Source of the DNA: Fimbriimonadaceae bacterium
Lineage (GTDB): Bacteria; Armatimonadota; Fimbriimonadia; Fimbriimonadales; Fimbriimonadaceae
DNA length: 64,000 nt
NCBI GenBank assembly: GCA_026129685.1
Contig: JAHCHO010000002.1
Location: 434,001 to 498,000, forward strand
Direction of reading: 5' to 3'
Each line of letters opens with the position of its first letter. The stretch's first letter is position 1. Made by a program: the position numbers and the translations under genes. This document shows positions 1 through 8,702 of this stretch, in pieces. The notes beneath the pieces are model-generated. The model saw only the letters and a list, made by a program, of their open reading frames with translations. It was not told the origin of the DNA and searched no databases.

Positions 1-1679
1 AGGGCGTGCAGCCTCGGGAAGAGTCCCGCGTCGAGGCTCGCAAACGGCACGTTCATCGGGTCGTCTCCTTCGAGCCACTCCCTGTAAGAGTGCATCGCCA
101 CGATGGCCAGTTCGAGGAGGGCACTGTGCGTCGCGGAGGCCGCCCCGCCGGGAGGCATTCCCCAGCCCCAGGCGGGCACCCAGTCGCCGAACTGCCAGAA
201 CTGCTCGCTGATCGGGAGGTGCTGAAGCGACCGGTAGGCGTCGATCACCCCGTCGATCACGCGCGCGTCCACGAAGTCGGGCCTCGCCTGGGGGCGATCG
301 TAGAGCATCTGGTCATGGAGCATGAGCAGCCAGAACAGGCTGAACGGCGGAATCACCTGCGGCTGACGGCTCGGGTACCGGCTCTGCGTGAGGCCGTTCT
401 CCATAAGCGACCACCCGAACTGGCGCACCGCGTTGCGGGTCAGGGCGCGGTCTCGCGAAAGAAGGTAGTGGATAAGGATCTGAATGCGGGTGTCGCCGCC
501 GTACTGCAGTTGCTCATAGTACGGGCAGTCGAAGTAGGTCTCCCCCGCGCAACGCTTGGCCGTTCGGACCGACACGTCCCAGAGAGGACCCACCCGGTCG
601 TCGTCCGCCTCGAACGAGGACTCGACGGCGTAGGGGTAGCCCGTCTCCACCGCGTCGAACGCGGCCACCGTGACCGGCCGGTCCGCCTCGATCTGGACAT
701 AGCGGAAGGTGCGCCACCAAGCCGTCTCGAAGGTCCGCGCCTCCTCGCCGCAGACGAACTTGTCGAGATAGCCTTGGATGCGTTTCCCCTTGACCTCGTT
801 GCGGTTGCCTTTGTCGTTCAGGCTCGGCTTGTCGGCGTGAACCCACATCGACTCGGCGTACACGACGGTCACGGTTGCCCCTGGATCGCCGCTCAGCCTG
901 ACCCTTGGGTAGGCGCACAGCAGTTCGCCGTAGTCGAGCAGGAGGGGTTTGCCCGGCTCGATGCGGATCGGCGCACGGAGCGGCCCTTCTTTCGGCGTCG
1001 GGTCCGCGTGGTCGTCGTGGAATCCGCGGCGGACGGTCGGCGGCGTCCCCCGGATTTCGTACCGCATGGAGGGAATCGAACGAGGCACCAGGCTCCAAGC
1101 GGTACCGCCCGCCGGGGTCCCCCGCGATTCGGCCCAGGTCACGGGATTCGGCTTTTCTCCGGGGATGGAGCCGGTCTCCCAACCTTCGGGCAGGGTTCGA
1201 CCGTCCAGTACTTCTCCCGGCCCGACGTCGATATAGAAGTATCCGAGACGGTTGTGCATCATCTCGAACCACCAACCGGGCACGGAAGCGACCGTCCACC
1301 CGCCCGGCGTGTCGAGTTCTTCCTTGAGTTCCTCGTCCTCCGCTTCGACCAGAAAGGCCGTCCGGGCGGTGTGCTGCGCCATTGGCGCCCAACGCCCGAA
1401 GTTCCAGACCAGCGCGACGATCGCGTTGCCGCCGACCTTCAGGTAGGGCGCGAGGTCCACCGTTTCGTAGTGCCAGTGAAGCCCGTCGCCTCGCTGAGGC
1501 CCGAACTCGACCAGTTTCCCGTTGACGTAGAGCTTGTAGCGCTGGTCCGCCGAAAGGCGCACCCTCGCCTTACCGGGCGTCCGGTCGAGGGTCAAGGACC
1601 TCATGAACACGAAGACGCCGAGGTCTCCTCGGGGGTCGAAGGCCGGACCGATCCAAGACGCGCGCCACTGTCCGCTCAT
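1..1679 (-). CDS. Alpha-L-rhamnosidase-like glycosidase (GH78 type), 3' end cut by window edge
   Basis: An open frame of 559 codons runs leftward from the ATG at 1679 and leaves the window. It would hydrolyse terminal alpha-L-rhamnose from glycosides or pectin side chains. The N-terminal third reads as beta-sandwich modules (YKLYVNGKLVEFGP, then a GYFYIDVGPG stretch). The later part has the six-hairpin-barrel signature CPYYEQLQYGGDTRIQ and a WQFGDWVPAWGW segment typical of GH78. No signal peptide is seen at the chosen start, so it may be cytoplasmic. It is divergent from the GH2 gene, with about 76 bases between the starts. The C-terminal part of the barrel is not in the window. The family call is good; the substrate is inferred from the family. 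Confidence 0.85.
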   Translation of the reverse strand, partial: MSGQWRASWIGPAFDPRGDLGVFVFMRSLTLDRTPGKARVRLSADQRYKLYVNGKLVEFGPQRGDGLHWHYETVDLAPYLKVGGNAIVALVWNFGRWAPMAQHTARTAFLVEAEDEELKEELDTPGGWTVASVPGWWFEMMHNRLGYFYIDVGPGEVLDGRTLPEGWETGSIPGEKPNPVTWAESRGTPAGGTAWSLVPRSIPSMRYEIRGTPPTVRRGFHDDHADPTPKEGPLRAPIRIEPGKPLLLDYGELLCAYPRVRLSGDPGATVTVVYAESMWVHADKPSLNDKGNRNEVKGKRIQGYLDKFVCGEEARTFETAWWRTFRYVQIEADRPVTVAAFDAVETGYPYAVESSFEADDDRVGPLWDVSVRTAKRCAGETYFDCPYYEQLQYGGDTRIQILIHYLLSRDRALTRNAVRQFGWSLMENGLTQSRYPSRQPQVIPPFSLFWLLMLHDQMLYDRPQARPDFVDARVIDGVIDAYRSLQHLPISEQFWQFGDWVPAWGWGMPPGGAASATHSALLELAIVAMHSYREWLEGDDPMNVPFASLDAGLFPRLHA

Positions 1680-1755
1680 GCCACCGGTTTCGTCGGCGGG
1701 CGCCCTGGGTCCTCCCTGGCAGGGCGGCCCGGTTCGTGGCAAGATGGGCGTCAGG

Positions 1756-4545
1756 ATGTTGCCCGAGCTGTTCCTCTCCGCCACCCTCCTCTTCCCCGCC
1801 CCCGACCATGCCGAGCGCACCAACTTCGACCTTGACTGGCGCTTCGCTCTTGGGCACGCGACGGACGCGAAGAAGGACTTCGGCTTTGCCGACGGCTCGT
1901 TCAGCGCCTTCGCCAAGGCGGGCACGAACGCGGGTCCGATCGGGCTAGGCTTCAACGACCGAGGCTGGCGGACGGTGGACCTGCCCCACGACTGGGCGAT
2001 CGAACTGCCCTTCGAATCGAAAGCCGACCTCATGCACGGCTACAAGCCGGTTGGGCGCGACTACCCCGAGAACTCGGTGGGCTGGTACCGCAAGCGTTTC
2101 GTCGTTCCCAAGGAGGACGAGGGCCGACGGTACCGCATCACCTTCGACGGCATCTTCCGCGACGCCCTGATCTTCGTCAACGGCCACTACCTTGGGCGCA
2201 ACGAGAGCGGCTACATCGGGGCGACCTTCGATCTTTCGGACTACGTGCGGTATGGCGGCGAGAACGTGATCGCCGTTCGGGTGGACGCGAGCTACATGGA
2301 GGGCTGGTTCTACGAGGGGGCGGGCATCTACCGGCACGTGTGGCTGCATCGCTCCGGCCCGGTGAGTTTCGTCGAAGACGGCACCTTCTTCGAGACGAAC
2401 GTGGTGACGGACGGAACGGTCCACGCGACGTCGGAGGTTCGCAACGATGGCGACGAGGAGGCGCGCGTCGCCTACCGGGTGCAACTCACGGACGGGGAGG
2501 GCAAGGTGGTCGCGAGCGCCCCTCCGGCCCAGACCACGATCCCACCCCGCTCGACCCGGACCTTCACCGCCGACCTCACGGTCGCCGCGCCGAAGCGGTG
2601 GTCGGTCGACGAGCCCACCCTCTACACGGCCGAAGCGACCATCGGCTCGGACACCGTCTCCAAGGCGATCGGCTTCCGCACCTTCCGTTTCGACCCCGAC
2701 AAGGGGTTCTTCCTCAACGACCGGCCCCTCCGGATCCAGGGCACCTGCAACCACCAGGACCATGCGGGCGTCGGCGCCGCGGTTCCCGACCGGGTGAACG
2801 CCTGGCGCGTGGCGCAGCTCAAGAAGTTCGGCTGCAACTTCTACCGAACCAGCCACAACCCGCCCACACCGGAGGTGCTCGACGCGTGCGACCGTCTTGG
2901 CGTGATGGTGCTGGACGAAACCCGCGTCTTCGGCTCGACGGGCGAGGCCCTGTCCCAACTCGAACGGATGGTCCGCCGCGACCGAAACCACCCGAGCGTG
3001 ATTTTCTGGTCCATTGGCAACGAAGAATGGGCCACCCACGGCACGGCCGAATCGGCCCGTATGGCGCGAACGATGATGGCGGCGATCCGGGCGCTCGACC
3101 CGACGAGGCCCGTCACCTATGGCGGGAACAACGGCGCGGAAACCTCGGGCATCAACTCGGTGGTGGACGTGCGGGGTTTCAACTACAACATCCACACGTT
3201 CGACGAGTACCGTCGGGCGCGCCCCGACCAGCCGATCCACGGTAGCGAGACGGCCAGCACGGTCACCACGCGCGGCGAGTACGCCGACGACCCGGTGCGA
3301 GCGTACAAGAAGTCCTACGACCACAAGGGTGTGGACTGGGGTAACTCGGCCGAGGAGTGGTGGCGCGCGACTCTCGAGCGACCTTGGTTTGCGGGCGGGT
3401 TCGTCTGGACCGGCTTCGACTACCGGGGAGAACCGACGCCCTATGCCTGGCCGAACGTGAACAGCCACTTCGGCATCCTCGACAGTTGCGGATTCCCCAA
3501 AGACGTCGCCGGTTACTACCGCGCCTGGTGGACGAACGAGCCGGTCCTGCATGTGTTTCCCCACTGGAACTGGCCCGGAATGGACGGCCGGGACATCGAG
3601 GTCTGGGCCTTTTCGAACCACGACGAGGTCGAGCTGTCGGTGAACGGAAAGAGCCTCGGCCGGCAGAAGGTCGAGCGGGGAGGACACGTCGCTTGGACCG
3701 TTCCCTATGCGCCGGGCAAGCTCGCCGCCAAGGGCTACCGCAACGGTAAGGCGGTCCAGGAGACGGTGGTGGAGACGGTTGGCGCTCCCGCAAGCCTCCT
3801 GTTGGAGACCGAACACACGCGTCTGGCCGCCGATGGTTCCGACGCCGCCGTCGTGATCGTCCGGGCGATCGACGCGAAGGGCCGTCAGGTTCCGCTGGCG
3901 AGCAACCTTGTTTCCTTCACCTTGACGGGCCCCGGACGCATCCTTGGCGTCGGCAACGGCGACCCGAGTTGCCATGAACCGGACACCCTCGTCACGTCCA
4001 AACCGACGACCCCGATCACCGGATGGCGCTTCAAAGCCGTCGAGGGCTCGCCCGAGAGCCGTCCGGAGGCAAAGCCCGGCTTCGACGTATCCGAATGGGC
4101 GACGGTGGGGAGGGAGCGGTACCAGTTGCGCCGGCCGAACACCGTCGGGGTGTTCGTCGCCACGCCCGAGGTGCCGAATCCCGAAGCGATTCAGGTCCTG
4201 GACCTGGGTCCGGTCGACGATCTCGGCTGGGTCTATCTCAACGGCGAGTTGATCGGCACGACCCGCGACTGGTCGGCCAGCCACGCGTTCAGCGTGGTCG
4301 GCAAACTCAAGAAAGGACCCAACCACCTCGCGATCGTCTGCCAGAACGAGGGCGGACAGGGCGGCTACACCGGGGAGGCGGCTTTCGTCGGCAAGGAACC
4401 GGCCCCGGCCTATCAACGGAGTTTGTTCCACGGCCTTGCCCAGGTGATCGTTCGGTCGGGCCGCGAGCCGGGCACGTTGACCCTCCGCGCGACCGCCCCC
4501 GGATTGGAACCGGCATCTTTGCGCATCGCGACCGACAAACCTTAA
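1756..4545 (+). CDS. Beta-galactosidase, glycoside hydrolase family 2
   Basis: A 929-residue exported GH2 enzyme that should cleave terminal beta-galactosides. The start at 1756 gives a signal peptide (MLPELFLSATLLFPAPDHA); an ATG at 1744 is an alternative. Domains run in the GH2 order: sugar-binding jelly roll (YPENSVGWYRKRF near residue 100), an immunoglobulin-like linker, and the TIM barrel with acid/base Glu in SIGNEEW (E423) and nucleophile Glu in HGSETAS (E498). A C-terminal Ig-like domain (VELSVNGKSLG) resembles DUF4982, and a late sandwich module follows. It stands divergent from the rhamnosidase, which fits use of plant pectin or galactan side chains. Its TAA stop lies inside the first of three phased direct repeats. 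Confidence 0.92.
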   Translation: MLPELFLSATLLFPAPDHAERTNFDLDWRFALGHATDAKKDFGFADGSFSAFAKAGTNAGPIGLGFNDRGWRTVDLPHDWAIELPFESKADLMHGYKPVGRDYPENSVGWYRKRFVVPKEDEGRRYRITFDGIFRDALIFVNGHYLGRNESGYIGATFDLSDYVRYGGENVIAVRVDASYMEGWFYEGAGIYRHVWLHRSGPVSFVEDGTFFETNVVTDGTVHATSEVRNDGDEEARVAYRVQLTDGEGKVVASAPPAQTTIPPRSTRTFTADLTVAAPKRWSVDEPTLYTAEATIGSDTVSKAIGFRTFRFDPDKGFFLNDRPLRIQGTCNHQDHAGVGAAVPDRVNAWRVAQLKKFGCNFYRTSHNPPTPEVLDACDRLGVMVLDETRVFGSTGEALSQLERMVRRDRNHPSVIFWSIGNEEWATHGTAESARMARTMMAAIRALDPTRPVTYGGNNGAETSGINSVVDVRGFNYNIHTFDEYRRARPDQPIHGSETASTVTTRGEYADDPVRAYKKSYDHKGVDWGNSAEEWWRATLERPWFAGGFVWTGFDYRGEPTPYAWPNVNSHFGILDSCGFPKDVAGYYRAWWTNEPVLHVFPHWNWPGMDGRDIEVWAFSNHDEVELSVNGKSLGRQKVERGGHVAWTVPYAPGKLAAKGYRNGKAVQETVVETVGAPASLLLETEHTRLAADGSDAAVVIVRAIDAKGRQVPLASNLVSFTLTGPGRILGVGNGDPSCHEPDTLVTSKPTTPITGWRFKAVEGSPESRPEAKPGFDVSEWATVGRERYQLRRPNTVGVFVATPEVPNPEAIQVLDLGPVDDLGWVYLNGELIGTTRDWSASHAFSVVGKLKKGPNHLAIVCQNEGGQGGYTGEAAFVGKEPAPAYQRSLFHGLAQVIVRSGREPGTLTLRATAPGLEPASLRIATDKP

Positions 4546-4592
4546 TCGGCCGGCCAGGAGCCTTAACGGGGGCTTGAATTCCCCTTAACGGG
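4540..4592 (+). promoter_or_regulatory. Three phased direct repeats upstream of the pseudopilin gene
   Basis: CCTTAATCGG at 4540-4549, CCTTAACGGG at 4561-4570 and CCTTAACGGG at 4583-4592 recur every 21-22 bases, two helical turns. Such phasing suggests sites for a DNA-binding protein on one face of the helix. The first copy includes the stop codon of the GH2 gene. No regulator is identified. Confidence 0.45.
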
Positions 4593-4643
4593 TGAGACCG
4601 CATGATGTTGGCGTCGTCCAAACGCGACGAACAACGGACTGCC

Positions 4644-5534
4644 ATGCGTCAACGAGCCTTCACTCTGATCGAACTCCTCGTCGTGATCGCGATCATCGCG
4701 ATTCTCGCCGCCATTCTGTTCCCGGTCTTCGCTCAGGCCAAAACGTCGGCGAAGCGGGCGAACGCCCTTTCCCAGGTCAAGCAGATCAGCGTCGGTTGGC
4801 AGATCTATGCCGCCGACTACGACGATCTGGCGGTTAACGTGAGCAGCGGCGGGCCTCAGGGCATCCACCGCACCGATTTCTGGGTCGTGATGCAGCCGTA
4901 CGTCAAGAGCGTCGATCTGTTCTTCAGCAGCGAGCGAACGGAGACGGGCTGTTACTACCATAGCCAAGCCGATATCCAAAGTACGCCCTGGGCCAAGCGA
5001 ATCTACGATCTGAACCCGACGGGCCGGTGCCTCGGCTATGGCTACAACTGGGGTCCCCAGATCTACGCCGGCGGCGGCGTTCTCGGCCCGGTGGTGGACA
5101 TCCCGGGCGGCGGGACCTACCAAGCGGGTCGGTCGCTCACCTCGTTCGAGGCGCCCGCCAACCTGTTCGTCTTCGGCGACACATACGACACGCCTCGCCC
5201 CACGATCGGCATGTACCCGAACAGCGCCGGCGGCAAGGCGTGGATTCTCGACACGTTCCCGGTCTCGGCGTCCACGAAGCAGAGCGACTTTCGCTGGGGT
5301 GGCAAGTTCAACATGGGCTACGCCGACGGTCACGCCAAGAACGTCCAGTATCGCGGAGGGCTGACGCCGGGCGTCGGCTACGTCTACGTTCCGGCGAACG
5401 AGAAGGATCGCCTTGGCTACTGCGCCAATCCGAGCGAAATGCTGGACGGCAGTCGGTTCAGCCTCGGCACCATCGCGTGCCAGAACTTCGTCAACTATCC
5501 GTTCACGGTCAACACGGTGTGGTCGCCCAACTAG
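4644..5534 (+). CDS. Type II/IV pseudopilin-like protein (prepilin N-terminal methylation domain)
   Basis: A 296-residue protein beginning [14 protein letters not shown], the class III prepilin leader cleaved before Phe. An alpha-helix ([15 protein letters not shown]) follows, then a globular domain ending with an [13 protein letters not shown] segment, like the H-X9-DG-type pseudopilins abundant in Armatimonadota and Planctomycetes. The start at 4644 gives the short leader expected of the family; ATGs at 4602 and 4605 would add 13-14 residues. A small lipoprotein gene begins one base after the stop, so the two are probably co-transcribed. The exact role (secretion pseudopilin or surface fibre) is not known. 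No pilus assembly genes are nearby. Confidence 0.88.
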   Translation: MRQRAFTLIELLVVIAIIAILAAILFPVFAQAKTSAKRANALSQVKQISVGWQIYAADYDDLAVNVSSGGPQGIHRTDFWVVMQPYVKSVDLFFSSERTETGCYYHSQADIQSTPWAKRIYDLNPTGRCLGYGYNWGPQIYAGGGVLGPVVDIPGGGTYQAGRSLTSFEAPANLFVFGDTYDTPRPTIGMYPNSAGGKAWILDTFPVSASTKQSDFRWGGKFNMGYADGHAKNVQYRGGLTPGVGYVYVPANEKDRLGYCANPSEMLDGSRFSLGTIACQNFVNYPFTVNTVWSPN

Positions 5535-5535
5535 G

Positions 5536-5745
5536 ATGAAGCTCATGCGATCTCTGTGGGCCGTTCTGGTCGTGGCCGGCGTCGTCGCGGGGTGCGGGGA
5601 GGGGAGTCGCGATCTGAGCAAGGTCGCGCCCCAGCCCGATGCCGACCTGGAGAAGGGCCGCAACGCCAAGACGCTCGAGGAGTGGGCCTCCGCCAACCCG
5701 AACAACGGCGCTCCCGGCAGCGGCGAGGGATCGGCGGGCAAGTAG
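5536..5745 (+). CDS. Small lipoprotein
   Basis: A 69-residue protein with a lipoprotein signal peptide (LVVAGVVAGC, lipobox VAG|C) and a hydrophilic, Gly/Asn/Ser-rich tail with no recognisable domain. It starts one base after the pseudopilin stop codon, and a strong hairpin follows its stop, so the two genes look like a closed unit. I do not recognise a function. A role as a lipid-anchored partner of the pseudopilin is only suggested by the context. Confidence 0.75.
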   Translation: MKLMRSLWAVLVVAGVVAGCGEGSRDLSKVAPQPDADLEKGRNAKTLEEWASANPNNGAPGSGEGSAGK

Positions 5746-5759
5746 CGGGACCTTCCACC

Positions 5760-5786
5760 GGGGGGACGAGCCTGAGTCGTCCCCCC
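5760..5786 (+). terminator. Hairpin terminator after pseudopilin-lipoprotein unit
   Basis: Perfect 10-bp stem GGGGGGACGA / TCGTCCCCCC with a 7-base loop. No T-run follows, so intrinsic termination is plausible but not certain. Confidence 0.5.
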
Positions 5787-5848
5787 TATCCGCGCTCGTC
5801 CGGTGACGCGGAAGGAGGATCCTGGAAGTAGGCCGAATCCTATCGCCC

Positions 5849-7861
5849 ATGATGAAGCGGGGAATTCTCCTCGTCGCTTTCCTCGCACCTACGCTCGCGG
5901 GAGCGCAGTCCGTCGCTTACGAGACGCGCGGCGAGACGCTGGGCGCGACGCTCCGCGCGATCGGGCAACGCATTGGCAAGCCGATCGAGGTGGACGGCGT
6001 CCTCGCGAACGAGATCGTGATCGTGCGAACCAAGTCTCGCCCGGTCGAGGACGTTCTGCGTCAGGTCGCCGGGGCGGTCGGTGGGAAACTCGAAACCTCG
6101 AACGGCGGTTGGCGGATCGCGGCCGACGCGGAGGTCCAAACCGCGCAAGAGAAGGCGGATTTCGCGCGCCGCCTCGAGACCCTCCGAACGGCGCTCGCCG
6201 CCCGGCGCAAGCGGTTGGACGACCAACCCGAGTTCGGTGAACGCGATGCGCGCCTGCTGGTGGCGCGCCTCCAAGCGTTCGAGAAAGACCGGCAGCGCGA
6301 TCCCATGGCGGCGGGAACCACCTTCAGCGACCTTTGGGCGGCCACCCCCGACGGACGGCTGGTAACGCGCGTTCTCACGGGCGTCGGCGCCGAAGCGCTC
6401 GCGGCAATCGAGCCAGGACAGAGAGTCGTGTTCACCGAGCGACCCAACCGTCTGCAGCGTCCGCTTCCCCCGATGGCGGCGATCACCGATCGCTACTGGG
6501 CCGAGTTCAAGCCGATGGCGGACGAAGTCGCGGGAAAGGAACTCACCGGGTTCGCCGCAATCGCCATGCCAGAGAAGCGCCCCACCCGATGGCTTCTCGA
6601 GGCCAAGCGAGGTCCGTTCGAGAGCGGTCTGGAGGTCACCCTAAAGGGGTATGACGACGGCGGGATAGTGCGGACGCGCGTGCCGACCGACCTGACGGTG
6701 TCGCGGCTGTTCCGGGGCAGCCCACCGACCCCCAGCGCCGCCGAGAAGCCGTTCGCCTTCTCGCCTGGCGTCAAGCGCATTCTCGCGGAAATGGCGAAGG
6801 GGTTCCTCGGCGGCCAGTCGGACGTCTACCTGCCGGAAGACGTTCGCAAACCGTTGCGAGACCCCGTCGCCAACGATCCCCTCTCGTGGTGGGTGGCCGA
6901 TGCGCTGTTCGCCCTTGCCGCCCGGGAAGATCGGGACCTCGTCGCCTGCGTCCCCGATCTCGTGCTGTTACCGACCCTGATGATGGCGGCGATGGAGTTC
7001 GAGGCGCCGAGGGCCGGCGCCTTCGAAACATACCTGGCGGGCGAGGCGGCCACGCTGACGCGGCCGGAGGGGTGGTTGCTTGTCTCGCCCCGCAGTTTCC
7101 GCTGGTCGCGCGAACTGCGGACCGACCGACGCATTCTCAAGGTCTACCTCGAGGCGGTCGCGAGAGGTGGGGCCACTTTCATCGAAACGGCACAGTTCGT
7201 CTACGGGGCCCCTCGCGCGTTCTCCGACAGCATTGCCCCCTACTACCTGTTGATCGTGGCGCCGGAGAGCATGGAGGCCCTGTCGTCGATCAACGACCAC
7301 TCGCTTCTTCGCATCGTCGGCTCCCTGAGTCCGGTGCAACTTGCTTCCGCCGGCTCCGGGACCATCGTCCCGATCGGGGCCTTTTCGCCCGAAACGCGCA
7401 AGGAGGTTGAATCTTACGTGTTTGGGCCCTACGCCCAAGAGCCGACGCACCTCCCCGACCCGGTCCCGGCGGCCAGCGGGCTCGGCTTCGCCGCCGACGA
7501 GCCGACGGTGCGCTATGCGAACGGTCTATCGCCCACCTTGTCGCTCGCCGTCGCCCCGTACGGGACGTCGTTCGTGTTGCGCGCCCTCGAGGAAGGCGGC
7601 GCCCCGCCCCCGCGCGATTGGGAGGAGCCCGCCAACCTCCACCGGCGTTTGGCGACGAAGACAGAGGCCGACCTGGCCCGGTTCCGATTCATGGTCGGCG
7701 AGCGGACGACGGTCACCGTCGCGCTCCACTACGAACCCGGACTGGCGACATCCGCCACGTTTCGGCTCGTTCGGATTCAGAGCGCGGAGCCTCGGCCCTT
7801 CGCCGGTCTCCCGGAGGCGGTCCGGCGCGCCCTCCTGGGCGGGACGCCGCTCAGGTCCTAG
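5849..7861 (+). CDS. Secreted protein with STN-like N-terminal domain, function unknown
   Basis: A 670-residue protein with a clear signal peptide (MMKRGILLVAFLAPTLAGAQS). Residues about 20-90 (SVAYETRGETLGATLRAIGQ, then PVEDVLRQVAG) resemble the secretin/TonB short N-terminal (STN) fold, which occurs in secretins and TonB receptors. The remainder does not look like a secretin beta domain or a TonB barrel, and I recognise nothing in it. A charged, coiled-coil-prone stretch follows the STN part. It stands alone between a terminator and dedA. The start could be 5849 or 5852. Confidence 0.65.
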   Translation: MMKRGILLVAFLAPTLAGAQSVAYETRGETLGATLRAIGQRIGKPIEVDGVLANEIVIVRTKSRPVEDVLRQVAGAVGGKLETSNGGWRIAADAEVQTAQEKADFARRLETLRTALAARRKRLDDQPEFGERDARLLVARLQAFEKDRQRDPMAAGTTFSDLWAATPDGRLVTRVLTGVGAEALAAIEPGQRVVFTERPNRLQRPLPPMAAITDRYWAEFKPMADEVAGKELTGFAAIAMPEKRPTRWLLEAKRGPFESGLEVTLKGYDDGGIVRTRVPTDLTVSRLFRGSPPTPSAAEKPFAFSPGVKRILAEMAKGFLGGQSDVYLPEDVRKPLRDPVANDPLSWWVADALFALAAREDRDLVACVPDLVLLPTLMMAAMEFEAPRAGAFETYLAGEAATLTRPEGWLLVSPRSFRWSRELRTDRRILKVYLEAVARGGATFIETAQFVYGAPRAFSDSIAPYYLLIVAPESMEALSSINDHSLLRIVGSLSPVQLASAGSGTIVPIGAFSPETRKEVESYVFGPYAQEPTHLPDPVPAASGLGFAADEPTVRYANGLSPTLSLAVAPYGTSFVLRALEEGGAPPPRDWEEPANLHRRLATKTEADLARFRFMVGERTTVTVALHYEPGLATSATFRLVRIQSAEPRPFAGLPEAVRRALLGGTPLRS

Positions 7862-7934
7862 GCGACCCGCCCGTTCCGGAACCGTAGGCCCGCCAATCGG
7901 GTTCAATGTTCCGGCGACCCGGAGTCACCCCACG

Positions 7935-8615
7935 TTGATCGACTTCTTCCTTCACCTTGACCGACACATCGAGGAACTGATCCTGCAGTTCGGGCCGTGG
8001 TCCTACGGGATTCTCGCCCTCATCGTGTTCTGTGAGACGGGGCTGGTGGTGGCGCCGTTCCTCCCGGGGGACAGCCTGCTCTTCGCCGCAGGGCTCTTCT
8101 GCAACGCCGGGGCAATCGACACGCCGTTGAATTTCTGGGTTCTGTTCCTTGTCCTAATGGTCGCGACGTTCCTCGGCGACAACGTGAACTACCACATCGG
8201 CAAAGCGATCGGCAACCGGATTTTGCGGAAGGGCGGGTCGAGGTTGATCAAAAAGGAGTATCTCGAGCTCACCCATTCGTTCCTCGAAGAGCACGGTCCC
8301 GCCGCCGTCATCATTGCCCGTTTCGTGCCGATCGTCCGGACGTTTTCCCCCTTCGTGTGCGGCATGGGAGCGATGGAGTACCGCCGGTTCATCGGCTTCA
8401 GCGTGCTCGGGGCCGCCCTCTGGGTCGGCGTCTGTGCGGGCGGGGGGTACGTGTTCGGGACGATTCCCTGGGTCCAGAAGAACTTCAGCGCGGCGATTCT
8501 CCTGATCGTTGGCCTCTCGGTGGTGCTCGGCGGGTGGAAGTTCCTCTCGCACAGCAAGAAGTCGAAGACGAAGTCCGAGGGCGGAACGGCCCTCTCGGAC
8601 GCACCGCCTCAGTAG
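7935..8615 (+). CDS. DedA family membrane protein
   Basis: About 226 residues with several membrane segments and the DedA/SNARE-associated (VTT) pattern: ETGLVVAPFLPGDSLLF near the N-terminus, GDNVNYHIGKAIGNRI, then RFVPIVRTFSPFVCGMGAM. DedA proteins act as lipid transporters or scramblases (undecaprenyl-phosphate or phospholipid) and support envelope homeostasis. The TTG at 7935 fits the usual DedA N-terminus (FFLHLDRHIEELI); no in-frame ATG lies nearby. The tail is Lys/Ser rich. It is convergent with xylA across 87 bases. Confidence 0.9.
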   Translation: MIDFFLHLDRHIEELILQFGPWSYGILALIVFCETGLVVAPFLPGDSLLFAAGLFCNAGAIDTPLNFWVLFLVLMVATFLGDNVNYHIGKAIGNRILRKGGSRLIKKEYLELTHSFLEEHGPAAVIIARFVPIVRTFSPFVCGMGAMEYRRFIGFSVLGAALWVGVCAGGGYVFGTIPWVQKNFSAAILLIVGLSVVLGGWKFLSHSKKSKTKSEGGTALSDAPPQ

Positions 8616-8702
8616 TCGCGGTTTGGGTCGCGCATCCCCCGCTCGAAGCAGGTCACCGGGCACGCTGCCGTCCGTGGCCGGCAGGTTGACCCGGCTGGAC
8701 AC

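Noticed and set aside
6-1835. A long open frame on the plus strand across the GH78 gene
   Set aside because: It is Arg/Pro/His-rich and lacks domain motifs; the minus-strand frame has clear GH78 signatures.
1945-4431. A long minus-strand open frame across the GH2 gene
   Set aside because: Composition is Val/Arg/His-rich and motif-free; typical antisense shadow of a high-GC gene.
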